64,000 bases of DNA from Olivibacter sp. SDN3 (GTDB taxonomy: Bacteria > Bacteroidota > Bacteroidia > Sphingobacteriales > Sphingobacteriaceae), in NCBI RefSeq assembly GCF_014334135.1, contig NZ_CP060497.1:4898001-4962000 (forward strand). The letters run 5' to 3'. The notes under the pieces were generated by a model that ran no database searches, was not told the DNA's origin, and saw nothing but the letters and a program-made list of their open reading frames with translations. Position numbers and translations under genes: made by a program. Below, in pieces: positions 54,510-64,000 of this stretch (positions within the stretch are counted from its first letter, which is position 1; every line of letters begins with the position of its first letter).

Positions 54510-54544
54510 TTTGCTGTTACCGTAATCGTAAAACGGTATTTTTG
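54510..54544 (+). promoter_or_regulatory. Candidate promoter of the bestrophin gene
   Basis: TTTG (54510-54513) and TATTTTTG (54537-54544), with a 23-nt spacer, slightly long. The start codon is 51 bp downstream. Confidence 0.45.
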
Positions 54545-54594
54545 CCGGGATTGTGTTATTTTAAAATATTTATCCGTATTTTTTTATTCCTTAT

Positions 54595-55485
54595 ATGATT
54601 GTAGAAACTAATGTCCGCGCAAGCCATATGTTCAAACTTATTGGCAAATGGCTCATCATCTATCTTTTGCTTGCTCTTTTTGTATGTGTCAGTTACATTG
54701 AATGGGGCTGGGATATCGCCATACCGGAAACCGAGATAGCTATCATGGGTACAGCACTTTCCATTTTAATGGGTTTCCGGGTCGACGCGGCCTACAAGCG
54801 ATGGTGGGAAGCACGCATTATCTGGGGAGCAATTGTCAATAACTCAAGAACGTTTGCCCGAGAGGTCGTTAATTTTGTTGGAAAACACGACCCGGATGCT
54901 AGTAGACAATTGATTTATCGGCAAATTGGTTTTGTGGAGGCTACAGGTAAACATCTGCGTAAACAGGGAGGGAAAGAACATTTAGCACGCCTATTGTCAG
55001 CAGAAGATTTTCAAACAATCCAAACAAAAAAGCATGTTCCCAATACGCTCTTAATGATGAATTTGAAGCAACTAACTGAATTAAATCTTCAAGGTTCGCT
55101 ATCTACCTATTTATTGGTTCAGATTGAAACGATCATCCATAACTTAACGGATGAACTGGGAAAAGCGGAAAGGATTAAAAACACGCCATTCCCTGTTCCC
55201 TATGGATATTTTTCGTGGCTTCTAGTGCATTCCTTTGCTTGTTTAATTCCTTTTGCAATGGTGAAAGAACTAGGTTACTTAACCATTTTACTGGCTATTA
55301 TACTTTCGTTTATCTTTCTTATTATTGAGCAAATAGCTATTCAGATACAGGATCCGTTTGAAAATCGGCATAATGACACACCTGTTACAACAATTGCTAA
55401 AAATATTGAAATAGATCTGAGAGAAATTCTAAATGAATCTCCACTTCCAGCACCATTAACACCAAAAGCTGGTGTCAGTATGTAA
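54595..55485 (+). CDS. Bestrophin-family anion channel
   Basis: 296 residues matching the bacterial bestrophin-like (UPF0187) family: TALSILMGFRVDAAYKRWWEAR, WGAIVNNSRTFAREV and the C-terminal IEQIAIQIQDPFENRHNDTP, which is highly typical. Membrane segments lie at about 15-35, 45-60 and 205-250. Such channels conduct chloride or other anions as pentamers. It is a single gene with its own promoter and a strong terminator. Confidence 0.93.
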   Translation: MIVETNVRASHMFKLIGKWLIIYLLLALFVCVSYIEWGWDIAIPETEIAIMGTALSILMGFRVDAAYKRWWEARIIWGAIVNNSRTFAREVVNFVGKHDPDASRQLIYRQIGFVEATGKHLRKQGGKEHLARLLSAEDFQTIQTKKHVPNTLLMMNLKQLTELNLQGSLSTYLLVQIETIIHNLTDELGKAERIKNTPFPVPYGYFSWLLVHSFACLIPFAMVKELGYLTILLAIILSFIFLIIEQIAIQIQDPFENRHNDTPVTTIAKNIEIDLREILNESPLPAPLTPKAGVSM

Positions 55486-55510
55486 TATACTAGAAGATTT
55501 TCTCCTCAGC

Positions 55511-55548
55511 AAAAAGCGGTTATGTTTCAAAACATAACCGCTTTTTTT
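55511..55548. terminator. Strong two-way terminator
   Basis: AAAAAGCGGTTATGTTT / AAACATAACCGCTTTTT, perfect 17-bp arms with a 2-nt centre, with T-runs on both strands. It serves the bestrophin gene and the convergent small membrane gene. Confidence 0.92.
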
Positions 55549-55564
55549 CGCAACAGACCTATTT

Positions 55565-55828
55565 TTATATAAATTCAGCCTTTTCAGGATGATGCGATTC
55601 TTTGACAATTAAACGTTTCACATCACATGTACCCGTTGCCCCCCTGTAAAGTAGCGCACTGCCAATCGCAACCTGTCCTAAAGCCAATAAAGGTTTTTTG
55701 AAAAGTTCACGCACACCTTTGTAAATCATATATGTTCCTGTACCTATTGATATTACACGTTCAGAAAAGTCAATATTTGGTGTACAATCATCCTCTAAAA
55801 AGTAGTCTCTGTTTTCAACGTTTGTCAT
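55565..55828 (-). CDS. Small DUF2892/YgaP-like membrane protein
   Basis: 87 residues. Residues 22-70 (ERVISIGTGTYMIYKGVREL, LALGQVAIGSALLYRGATGTCD) resemble the two-helix DUF2892 module, with the conserved YRGATG-x-C near the end. The role is unknown. The acidic N-terminal segment (EDDCTPN) is likely cytoplasmic. Confidence 0.65.
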   Translation of the reverse strand: MTNVENRDYFLEDDCTPNIDFSERVISIGTGTYMIYKGVRELFKKPLLALGQVAIGSALLYRGATGTCDVKRLIVKESHHPEKAEFI

Positions 55829-55898
55829 GATACAATAATTAAGTTTATTTTATATAACAAATGTCTACTCATTAGGTTTTAGCTTTCCATACCGATCA

Positions 55899-56882
55899 CT
55901 AAACAGGTATTGCTAAATCCGGATTAAAATCTTCATCGTGCAAGTGGCTGATCTGCGTAGCTTTTTCATAGTTGGTAGACTTTTTAGAGAAGAAATCGTG
56001 TTGAGTGGTTTCTAGGTTGAGCCCGTTTAATACTATTGAGTTCACATCCTTCACTTCAAAAAGCTCGTCAAAACCCAGATTCATCAAAGCTTTATTTGCA
56101 TTATAACGCACATATTCTTTAACCTCCGCCGTTAAGCCAACATCGGTATAAATTTCTTCTGTATATTTTAACTCATTTTCATACAGTAGCGTTAAAAGAT
56201 CCAACACATCCTGTTTGGTTTTTTCTTTATTCGGCAATTTCTTAAAGACGTCCTGTGCCAGCATCCCTACAAAAACACCATGGATAGATTCATCAGCCAC
56301 AATTTTTTTAATGATATCCGCACTGGCAACCATCTGCCCCTGCCCTGCTAGCCATAATGGAATAAAGAAACCGCTATAAAAAAGAAAAGATTCTAAAAGC
56401 ACCGATGCTGCCAAAGACATAAACAACTCTTCATTAGTTATTTTTTTCTTATCCAATACACGATAATATTTGTCTATCGTAGCAGCCTTAAACTGTAGGT
56501 ACTTATTTTCCTGTACCCACTCAAAAAGCTCGTTAATCTCAGGTGTACTAGCAACGGTTGTAAAGATGGTGGAATAGGATTTGGCGTGTATCGCTTCCAT
56601 CATGCACATATAGGACAATACAGCTTTGCTCTGTAAACCATCAATATGGTCTATAATTTTTGGCATCCCGGTATGGCTTTGCAGCGTATCTAACAACGTT
56701 AAGCCACCCAATGCCTTTTTATAAGTCTCCTGCATTTCGGGAGCAAGTTTTTTCCATACATCGATATCTTTTGATGGAATATATTCTGTATCTATCCAGA
56801 ACTGCCTGATATTCTGTTCCCAAAACATTCCTACATAATCGTTCTCTGGGGTATTCCAATTTACTGCTTTATATTGATTCAT
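55899..56882 (-). CDS. nrdF: Class Ib ribonucleotide reductase beta subunit NrdF
   Basis: 327 residues. The metal site can be placed: Asp65 (LTLLDTLQ), Glu96 and His99 in MMEAIHAKSY, the radical Tyr103 in the same segment, and Glu/His in VADESIHGVF. It supplies the tyrosyl radical to NrdE. Neighbours nrdH, nrdI and nrdE confirm class Ib, which uses a manganese or iron centre activated with NrdI. A 46-bp perfect palindrome lies 18 bp before the start codon. Confidence 0.95.
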   Translation of the reverse strand: MNQYKAVNWNTPENDYVGMFWEQNIRQFWIDTEYIPSKDIDVWKKLAPEMQETYKKALGGLTLLDTLQSHTGMPKIIDHIDGLQSKAVLSYMCMMEAIHAKSYSTIFTTVASTPEINELFEWVQENKYLQFKAATIDKYYRVLDKKKITNEELFMSLAASVLLESFLFYSGFFIPLWLAGQGQMVASADIIKKIVADESIHGVFVGMLAQDVFKKLPNKEKTKQDVLDLLTLLYENELKYTEEIYTDVGLTAEVKEYVRYNANKALMNLGFDELFEVKDVNSIVLNGLNLETTQHDFFSKKSTNYEKATQISHLHDEDFNPDLAIPV

Positions 56883-56899
56883 TTTTTTTATTCATATAT

Positions 56900-56945
56900 G
56901 TTTCAAGAGTGTTTTCAGAAATATTTCTGAAAACACTCTTGAAAC
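56900..56945. repeat. 46-bp perfect palindrome between nrdE and nrdF
   Basis: The arms GTTTCAAGAGTGTTTTCAG.. and ..CTGAAAACACTCTTGAAAC are 23 bp each with no centre and no mismatch. As mRNA it would form a very stable hairpin right in front of nrdF, with no T-run after it. It could lower nrdF translation or protect nrdE mRNA. Confidence 0.9.
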
Positions 56946-56976
56946 CCAACCTAATTCTTCTTAATACTTCAGCCCC

Positions 56977-59103
56977 TTATACCGAACAAGAGATACATTC
57001 ATCTATTGATGCTTTTCTAGTACGCGTATAGTATAACGATTTCAACCCCACCTGTTGAGCATAAATATAATATTTAGCCAAATCACGCGTGGTATCCTTC
57101 GAATTTGTGTGTAAAATGGTTGAAATACCTTGGTCCACATGTCTTTGTATAACGGAAATTAAACGCAGGACATTCTTCTGATCCATATCATATGCCGATT
57201 TATAATAGAAATAATTATCATTATTTAAATAGGGCATTGGATAATAAGTTGTACTATCACCATACTCACGCACTTCTATAGTATCTACAACCGGCATTAC
57301 AGATGCAGTTGCGTTCATAATGTAGGAAGTAGACTGGTTAGGCGCAATAGCCATACGATAAGCATGATATAAACCGTGTTCCATTACCTGTTGGCTTAAA
57401 CTTTCCCAAGCTGCGCGGTCTGGTATAGCAACCCCCTCAAATAATTCTTTTATCCGATCGGTTACCGGTAGAAAGTCTTGGTTGATATATTTACCAAAGT
57501 AACTACCATTAGCGTAATCAGATTGCTCAAAACCTTCAAACTTTACCCCTCTTTCCCTGGCTATTTCCATCGAGCTTTCGATAGAGTAAAAATTAACCAT
57601 CATGAAGAAAACATTACAGAAGTCTAACGCCTCTTTACTTTCATACATGATAAAATTCTTAGCTAGAAAGCCATGTAAATTCATTGCTCCTAAACCTACG
57701 CTGTGCAGCTCTCTATTTGCCTTCTGGATGGTCGGAACCATTTTGATATCGGTAATATCAGACACCACTGTCAATGAACGCATTGCTGTCTTTACTACTT
57801 CTTTTATCCGTTTATTTTCCATCGTAGTAGCGATGTTCAAAGAGCCAAGGTTACAGGAAATACCGTAACGAACGGTATCTTCTTCATGGTAGGCATTAAT
57901 CTCTGAAACTTGCGACAATTGCATGATTTCGGTACATAGGTTAGAAAACTTCACCGATCCCAGGCCATTCAACGCATGCCCTTTATTCGCATTATCTTTG
58001 AAGAACAGGTAGGGATAACCACTTTCTTTCTGTGTTTGCGCAATTTTAATAATCAGATGTCGGGCATTTACTTTTCGTTTCTTCACTTTAGGATTACTAA
58101 TTAACTCGTCGTACATCTGCCCCATATCCATTTCATCTAAATATTGGCCATATTCCTGAAAAACAGTATGTGGGTAGAACAAATAGCAAACCTCATCGGC
58201 AGCAGCAATTTGCATGAATTTATCAGGAACGATGACACCAATAGAAAGTGATTTAATACGTAGTTTCTCATCTACATTAATTTTCTTACAATCTAGAAAT
58301 TCTTCGATATCCGTATGAAAGATATTCAAGTACACCGCGCCTGCTCCCGGTCTTTGTCCAAGCTGATTCGCGTATGAAAACGTATCTTCCAATATTTTCA
58401 TTACCGGTAATACACCACTTGACCTACCTTCAACTCCTTTTATCGCTTCTCCTCTGCCTCGTACCTTTGATATATTGAAAGAAACTCCCCCTCCAATGGA
58501 AGACAATTTCATTGCCTCATCGACAGCATAGCTAATGCCACTTAAATTATCACCAATTTCATCTAAAAAACATGAAACTAATTCTCCCGAACGCAATTTA
58601 CCCGCATTCAAAAAAGTTGGTGTAGCGGGTTGATATTCCTGATTGATCAGAATTTCTGCATATTCAAGCGCTCGCGGTACATCCCCCCCGGCGAGATAAA
58701 GGGCAACACATACTACCCGATCTTCATAACGCTCTAAAAACTTCTCTCCACTATCATCGCGTAAGGCATAACTTTGAAAAAATTTGAAAGCACTCATGAA
58801 CGACGGAAACCTAAACTTGCGTGCGTAAACGAAATCATAAACTTCTTTTATTTGCTCAAACGTGTAATGCTCGTAGAAGTTTACGTAATACTTGTTTTCG
58901 ATTAAGTAATCTATCTTTTCCTTCAAGGTATAAAAGAATACCGTATTCTTATTAACATAATCCAAAAAATACGATCTTACTGCTTCTTTATCTTTATAAA
59001 GACGAAACTCATCCTCGTCTTTGGTCATGATTTCGTTATTAAGCAATATCCATTTTTTGGTAATCATTGGATTCTTGGTGCTCGTAGTATTCATGGTACT
59101 CAA
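56977..59103 (-). CDS. nrdE: Class Ib ribonucleotide reductase alpha subunit NrdE
   Basis: 708 residues. Active site features are SCFLDEIGDN, the catalytic NLCTEIMQ (Asn, Cys, Glu) and SCNLGSLNIA. The C-terminal redox pair is DECISCSV, reduced by NrdH. It makes deoxynucleoside diphosphates. The start lies within nrdI: Met1, Met4 or Met13 (59103, 59094 or 59067) all overlap the nrdI end, while Met26 would cut off the conserved N-terminus. No allosteric ATP cone is present, as expected for class Ib. Confidence 0.95.
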   Translation of the reverse strand: MSTMNTTSTKNPMITKKWILLNNEIMTKDEDEFRLYKDKEAVRSYFLDYVNKNTVFFYTLKEKIDYLIENKYYVNFYEHYTFEQIKEVYDFVYARKFRFPSFMSAFKFFQSYALRDDSGEKFLERYEDRVVCVALYLAGGDVPRALEYAEILINQEYQPATPTFLNAGKLRSGELVSCFLDEIGDNLSGISYAVDEAMKLSSIGGGVSFNISKVRGRGEAIKGVEGRSSGVLPVMKILEDTFSYANQLGQRPGAGAVYLNIFHTDIEEFLDCKKINVDEKLRIKSLSIGVIVPDKFMQIAAADEVCYLFYPHTVFQEYGQYLDEMDMGQMYDELISNPKVKKRKVNARHLIIKIAQTQKESGYPYLFFKDNANKGHALNGLGSVKFSNLCTEIMQLSQVSEINAYHEEDTVRYGISCNLGSLNIATTMENKRIKEVVKTAMRSLTVVSDITDIKMVPTIQKANRELHSVGLGAMNLHGFLAKNFIMYESKEALDFCNVFFMMVNFYSIESSMEIARERGVKFEGFEQSDYANGSYFGKYINQDFLPVTDRIKELFEGVAIPDRAAWESLSQQVMEHGLYHAYRMAIAPNQSTSYIMNATASVMPVVDTIEVREYGDSTTYYPMPYLNNDNYFYYKSAYDMDQKNVLRLISVIQRHVDQGISTILHTNSKDTTRDLAKYYIYAQQVGLKSLYYTRTRKASIDECISCSV

Positions 59104-59461
59104 TTATTTTGTCAATATACTGCTGAACGTCTAACATACTGCCAGATAATTCAAACTTAAACAATAGCGGGAGTTTATATAATGCAGCCACCCGATCCGC
59201 TGCCCGGCCGTAATTCTGCCCCCAATTTTTATTTCCACTTGCCGAAACCGTTCTTATAAAAGCGTGATTTTGCTGCATAAATCTATCGGTAACGATGGGC
59301 ACTTCACCTTTACCTGTTGTAAACGTTATCAAATGCCCTGGTTCGGAAATCGCCAAATCTTCATTTATACGCCGTATAGTCCACCCAGTCTTTGCTTCCA
59401 GTTTGTGTACAAACCGATCAACATTACCTGTTTTGCTATCGTAATAAATCCAATTTTGCAT
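59039..59461 (-). CDS. nrdI: NrdI flavodoxin-like activator of ribonucleotide reductase
   Basis: 140 residues. IYYDSKTGNVDRFVHKLE is the flavodoxin-like phosphate loop of NrdI, and the GKGEVPIVTDRFM and SASGNKNWGQNYGRAADRVA segments match the family's FMN-binding loops. NrdI delivers oxidant to the manganese centre of NrdF. It overlaps nrdE by up to 65 bp and follows nrdH by 21 bp. Confidence 0.93.
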   Translation of the reverse strand: MQNWIYYDSKTGNVDRFVHKLEAKTGWTIRRINEDLAISEPGHLITFTTGKGEVPIVTDRFMQQNHAFIRTVSASGNKNWGQNYGRAADRVAALYKLPLLFKFELSGSMLDVQQYIDKIIEYHEYYEHQESNDYQKMDIA

Positions 59462-59482
59462 ATACTCAAAATGTGTAGCCGT

Positions 59483-59719
59483 CTACATAATCGTTATAGC
59501 AGAAAGTTCATCTGGTTTAAACCCGATAACGCGTTTCACTTCTTGGTTCTCATGTGTTACAATAACTGTAGGCACCGACCGAACTTTATATTGCATTGCT
59601 AACTCAGGGTTCTCAAAAGGGTTTATTTTTTCGTAATTAACCCCCTTATTATCAAGAAATTCCGACACCATATTGCAAGGTGCGCAATCATCTTTCTCAA
59701 ACTTTATAATTCTAACCAT
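59483..59719 (-). CDS. nrdH: NrdH-like thioredoxin/glutaredoxin
   Basis: 78 residues from ATG 59719 (MVRIIKFEKDDCAPC); an upstream ATG at 59776 adds 19 unlike residues. The redox motif is Cys12-Ala-Pro-Cys15, with the cis-proline in VRSVPTVIV. It is first in the nrdHIEF string and should reduce the NrdE C-terminal cysteines. CAPC is nearer thioredoxins than the CMQC/CVQC typical of NrdH, so the thioredoxin name is also possible. Confidence 0.85.
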   Translation of the reverse strand: MVRIIKFEKDDCAPCNMVSEFLDNKGVNYEKINPFENPELAMQYKVRSVPTVIVTHENQEVKRVIGFKPDELSAITIM

Positions 59720-59979
59720 AATGCGTATTTTTAGTGAAACTTTTCGAGGAACTCCTACAAAAGTGCAGTATACCATTTAGAATAGGTATAAATAATTATC
59801 AACACTAGTGGATTATTCCACATTTGTAGTTTTAGAAAAAATTGGTATGATTTTTAATCTCGAGAATAAAGCAAAATAAACAGCGTTAACGAGGCCATTA
59901 ACAGCTTAAAAAACATTCGCCCTTTGATCACAAAAAACGGAAACTGTAGCATCTACGTTAAACAATTATTACCTTCTTA

Positions 59980-60741
59980 TTAAACAATTGTTACTTTCAC
60001 TCCCATACTTTCCAATTCAGACTGCATGTGTTGTGGTATTCCCTTATCGGTTATAATCTCATCAATTTCATCCAGCCCACATATTCTTCCGAAACCACGT
60101 TTACCAAATTTAGTCGAATCGGCCAATACTATAGTTTTTTGCGAAACTTCAATCATTTTCCTATTAAGATGAGCTTCCTGACCATTAGTCGTAGTCAACC
60201 CGAATTCGGGATCTATTCCATCAACGCCCAGAAAAAGCTTACTGCAGAAAAAATCTTCAAGTATTCTCTCTGCATATGGACCAGCGACCGATGCAGAAGT
60301 GGTACGTATCATCCCTCCCAGCTGCAAAATTTCTACATGCTGATGTCGGTTTAATTCAATCGCTACATTCAACGCCGAAGTTACTACGGTCAAGCTCTCT
60401 ACCGGATGAATATGCCTAGCCATGGCAAGCACTGTTGTGCCCGAAGCGATAATAATTGAATCGTTCGCTTCTACCAGTTTAGCAGCTGTTACGGCAATCA
60501 TAGCCTTTTCTTCAGACTGCATTTTTTCCTTCTCAACCACTGAACGATCGCTGGTATAGGGATTGTTTAATGTTGCTCCGCCATGTGTGCGGAACAGCAT
60601 CTGCATTTCCTCTAAGAGCTTAAGGTCTTTTCTGATGGTAACCGAAGAAACATCCAGCTCCTTACACAAATCCAGCACATTAATAGACCCTTTCTCATGA
60701 AGATACTTAAGTATAAACTGATGCCGTTCTACGCTATTCAT
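59980..60741 (-). CDS. glpR: DeoR/GlpR-family transcriptional repressor
   Basis: 253 residues. The DeoR HTH is at 1-56 (FILKYLHEKGSINVLDLCKELDVSSVTIRKDLK). The sugar-phosphate-binding part carries FRTHGGATL, IIIASGTTVLAMARHI, LFLGVDGIDPEFGLTT and VLADSTKFGKRGF. Location beside glpD and glpK suggests repression relieved by glycerol 3-phosphate. It reads divergently from glpD with a 197-bp spacer holding repeated TTTCGATA sites. Confidence 0.85.
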   Translation of the reverse strand: MNSVERHQFILKYLHEKGSINVLDLCKELDVSSVTIRKDLKLLEEMQMLFRTHGGATLNNPYTSDRSVVEKEKMQSEEKAMIAVTAAKLVEANDSIIIASGTTVLAMARHIHPVESLTVVTSALNVAIELNRHQHVEILQLGGMIRTTSASVAGPYAERILEDFFCSKLFLGVDGIDPEFGLTTTNGQEAHLNRKMIEVSQKTIVLADSTKFGKRGFGRICGLDEIDEIITDKGIPQHMQSELESMGVKVTIV

Positions 60742-60801
60742 AATATAATAAGTTTGAAGCTAAATTACTGCTTTTCTACTAAAAACAAAGCATTCGTCAA
60801 G

Positions 60802-60830
60802 TTTCATTTTGTTTCGATATTATTTCGATA
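60802..60830. promoter_or_regulatory. Candidate GlpR operator
   Basis: TTTCATTT (60802-60809), TTTCGATA (60812-60819) and TTTCGATA (60823-60830) are spaced 10 and 11 bp apart, one helix turn. TTTCG-rich direct repeats are a known style of DeoR-family operators. They end just before the glpD -33 box. Confidence 0.55.
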
Positions 60831-60837
60831 GTTTTTA

Positions 60838-60868
60838 TTTGATTTCTAAAAATTATCATTTACCTTTG
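60838..60868 (+). promoter_or_regulatory. glpD promoter
   Basis: TTTG (60838-60841), a 19-nt spacer and TACCTTTG (60861-60868) match the Bacteroidota consensus exactly. The leader to the ATG is about 65 nt. Confidence 0.75.
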
Positions 60869-60938
60869 CTTGACACCAGTTGAAGCGTAATATTAGGCTA
60901 AAATTAATATTTAACTCTGCTATAACTATTATCGACAT

Positions 60939-62573
60939 ATGCCGAACACCAAAAAAAACGATCAGTTAATGAATCGCGACTCGAGCATTCAATATGTAAA
61001 CCAGCCTCAAACATGGGACATCGCCATTATTGGGGGTGGTGCAACAGGCTTGGGGATTGCTGTAGACGCTGCTTCAAGAGGATATAAAACCCTTTTAGTC
61101 GAACAGGCAGACTTTGCGAAGGGAACCTCCAGTAGAAGCACTAAACTTGTTCATGGTGGTGTTCGTTATTTGGCTCAAGGAGACATAAAGCTGGTTTATG
61201 GTGCACTTCGTGAGCGTGGAATTTTATTTAGAAACGCGCCGCATCTTGTGCACGCTCAAAGCTTCATTATTCCCTGTTATACGTGGTTTGCTAAACTAAA
61301 GTTTTTAATCGGATTGAAGATTTATGATTGGATGGCCGGCAAATACCGCATCGGCAAGTCGTCTTTGTTATCTAAAACGAAACTTGCAACGTTTATCCCA
61401 ACTATAAAAACGAAACAATTAAAAGGTGGTATCGAATATTTTGACGGACAATTTGATGATGCGCGACTTGCGATCAATTTAGCTCAAACAGCCAATAAAT
61501 ATGGTGCAACACTTATCAATTACGCCAAAGTAACAGAACTGGAAAAAGATAATACAGGAAAAATCACCGGTTTCATTTTCACAGATCAAGAGACAGGCAA
61601 ACAATACGGTGTCCAATCTAAAGTTGTGATCAATGCAACAGGCGTATTTGTAGATGAAATTTTAACACTTGAACAAGCCAACCACCGCCCACTGGTACGG
61701 CCCAGTCAGGGAGTACATGTGGTTGTTCCGTTATCCTTTTTAAATGGCAAAAGCGCACTTATGATTCCAGAAACAAGTGACGGAAGAGTACTTTTTGGCG
61801 TTCCCTGGCACGAGCATTTGATATTGGGAACGACAGATACGCCGTTAAATGAACATAGTTTGGAGCCTCGGGCCCTAACCGAAGAAGTTGATTTTATTTT
61901 AAATACCGCTGCACAATACCTCACCAGAAAGCCCGGCCGCTCTGACGTGTTAAGCGTCTTCGCCGGCTTGAGACCTCTGGCCGCCCCAAAAGACGGACAA
62001 GAAAGTACAAAGGAGATTTCACGCGATCATAAATTAATGGTTAGCACTTCTGGTTTAGTGACCATCACCGGTGGGAAGTGGACTACCTATAGAAAAATGG
62101 CAGAAGACACCGTTAATCAATGTATAAGATCTGGCAATCTACAGCCTGCAAATTGCCAGACAGCGGATATTAAAATACATGGAGCCACAAATGGTGTCTC
62201 AAGTGATCACTCATTAAAAATATACGGATCAGACGCTGCTCAAATACAATCGCTCGTCGCTGAAACTCCCCGGTTAAGTGAAAAAATTCATAAAAACTAC
62301 CATTATATCCATGCAGAGGTTATTTGGGCAACTCGACATGAAATGGCACGCAATGTGGAAGACATTTTAGCCAGGCGCTTACGCGTCCTCTTCCTCGATG
62401 CGCGGGCTGCCATAGAAATGGTTCCTATCGTGGCAGCATTAATGGGCCAGGAACTACAGAAAGATGAAACATGGCAGAAACAGCAAATACAGGATTTCAA
62501 ACAGCTTGCACAGGGGTACTTATTAGAAAACAAAAATAACACACCCTATCAAAAACATACCATTACTAAATAA
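60939..62573 (+). CDS. glpD: Glycerol-3-phosphate dehydrogenase (FAD-dependent)
   Basis: 544 residues. FAD motif IIGGGATGLGIAVDAASRG, then the family block TSSRSTKLVHGGVRYL and GTTDTPLN. It oxidises glycerol 3-phosphate to dihydroxyacetone phosphate and passes electrons to quinone. VTITGGKWTTYRKMAEDT is the C-terminal FAD contact. The next gene, glpK, starts 53 bp after its stop, so they form an operon. Confidence 0.95.
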   Translation: MPNTKKNDQLMNRDSSIQYVNQPQTWDIAIIGGGATGLGIAVDAASRGYKTLLVEQADFAKGTSSRSTKLVHGGVRYLAQGDIKLVYGALRERGILFRNAPHLVHAQSFIIPCYTWFAKLKFLIGLKIYDWMAGKYRIGKSSLLSKTKLATFIPTIKTKQLKGGIEYFDGQFDDARLAINLAQTANKYGATLINYAKVTELEKDNTGKITGFIFTDQETGKQYGVQSKVVINATGVFVDEILTLEQANHRPLVRPSQGVHVVVPLSFLNGKSALMIPETSDGRVLFGVPWHEHLILGTTDTPLNEHSLEPRALTEEVDFILNTAAQYLTRKPGRSDVLSVFAGLRPLAAPKDGQESTKEISRDHKLMVSTSGLVTITGGKWTTYRKMAEDTVNQCIRSGNLQPANCQTADIKIHGATNGVSSDHSLKIYGSDAAQIQSLVAETPRLSEKIHKNYHYIHAEVIWATRHEMARNVEDILARRLRVLFLDARAAIEMVPIVAALMGQELQKDETWQKQQIQDFKQLAQGYLLENKNNTPYQKHTITK

Positions 62574-62611
62574 TATGCGTTTTTCTTAATATGTAAACCA
62601 AAACATCGTAG

Positions 62612-64000
<1,389 letters not shown>

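Noticed and set aside
59720-59979. Possible NrdR boxes upstream of nrdH
   Set aside because: CACTAGTGG and a following CCACATTTGTAGT give some resemblance to paired NrdR sites, but the fit to the known 16-bp palindromes is poor.

Overview
The window reads as chromosomal DNA of a Bacteroidota bacterium, most likely from the Sphingobacteriaceae or a close relative. The support is SusC/SusD outer-membrane pairs with ECF sigma/FecR cassettes, a DUF4290 protein, a helix-hairpin-helix/ComEC/RecQ cluster, a stand-alone CheB, AT-rich spacers with few Shine-Dalgarno sites, and several promoters matching the Bacteroidota pattern TTTG - about 20 nt - TAnnTTTG. The genus is an inference from gene content only.

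Layout. 1-5.6 kb: an ECF sigma, FecR, SusC, SusD regulon on the minus strand, with SusD cut by the window edge. 5.8-11.1 kb: a Tat-exported sugar-isomerase-like protein, an FN3 protein, an unexplained 510-bp array with an exact 21-bp period, a small HTH-like gene, a LutA-like Fe-S protein and a UMF1-type MFS transporter. 11.2-23.5 kb: a second sigma/FecR/SusC/SusD regulon next to a paralogous SusC/SusD pair that has lost the STN signalling domain. 23.9-30.8 kb: a tightly packed minus-strand operon of a PorV-like protein, an HHH barrel protein, ComEC and RecQ. 30.9-42.9 kb: housekeeping genes (Nudix, UvrD/PcrA, DUF4290, MurA with an Asp in place of the usual catalytic Cys, YceI, cystathionine beta-synthase, AMP nucleosidase, ClpX, ClpP, trigger factor). 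42.9-49.3 kb: a mixed accessory block bounded by two tRNA-Leu genes. It holds CheB, two AraC regulators, an SDR/tautomerase/lipocalin operon, an unrecognised 91-aa protein and a broken HigA-like antitoxin. 49.4-55.8 kb: RseP, Dxr, a GH3-like enzyme, a membrane protein, a bestrophin and a DUF2892-like protein. 55.9-59.7 kb: a class Ib ribonucleotide reductase operon nrdHIEF with a 46-bp perfect palindrome between nrdE and nrdF. 60-64 kb: a glycerol catabolism locus with a DeoR/GlpR regulator, glpD and glpK, the last cut by the window end.

How the genes work together. The two sigma/FecR pairs probably sense substrate loading of their SusC receptors through the STN domain and switch on the uptake genes; no glycosidase lies in the window, so the substrates stay unknown. 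The glycerol genes form a classical regulator-dehydrogenase-kinase unit, with repeated TTTCGATA sites just upstream of a well-formed glpD promoter. The strongest unexplained signal is the 21-bp array at 7945-8454. It keeps a seven-codon rhythm for 24 units without any insertion or deletion, yet it is interrupted by stops on both strands. No CRISPR array, prophage, integrase or intact insertion sequence was seen.
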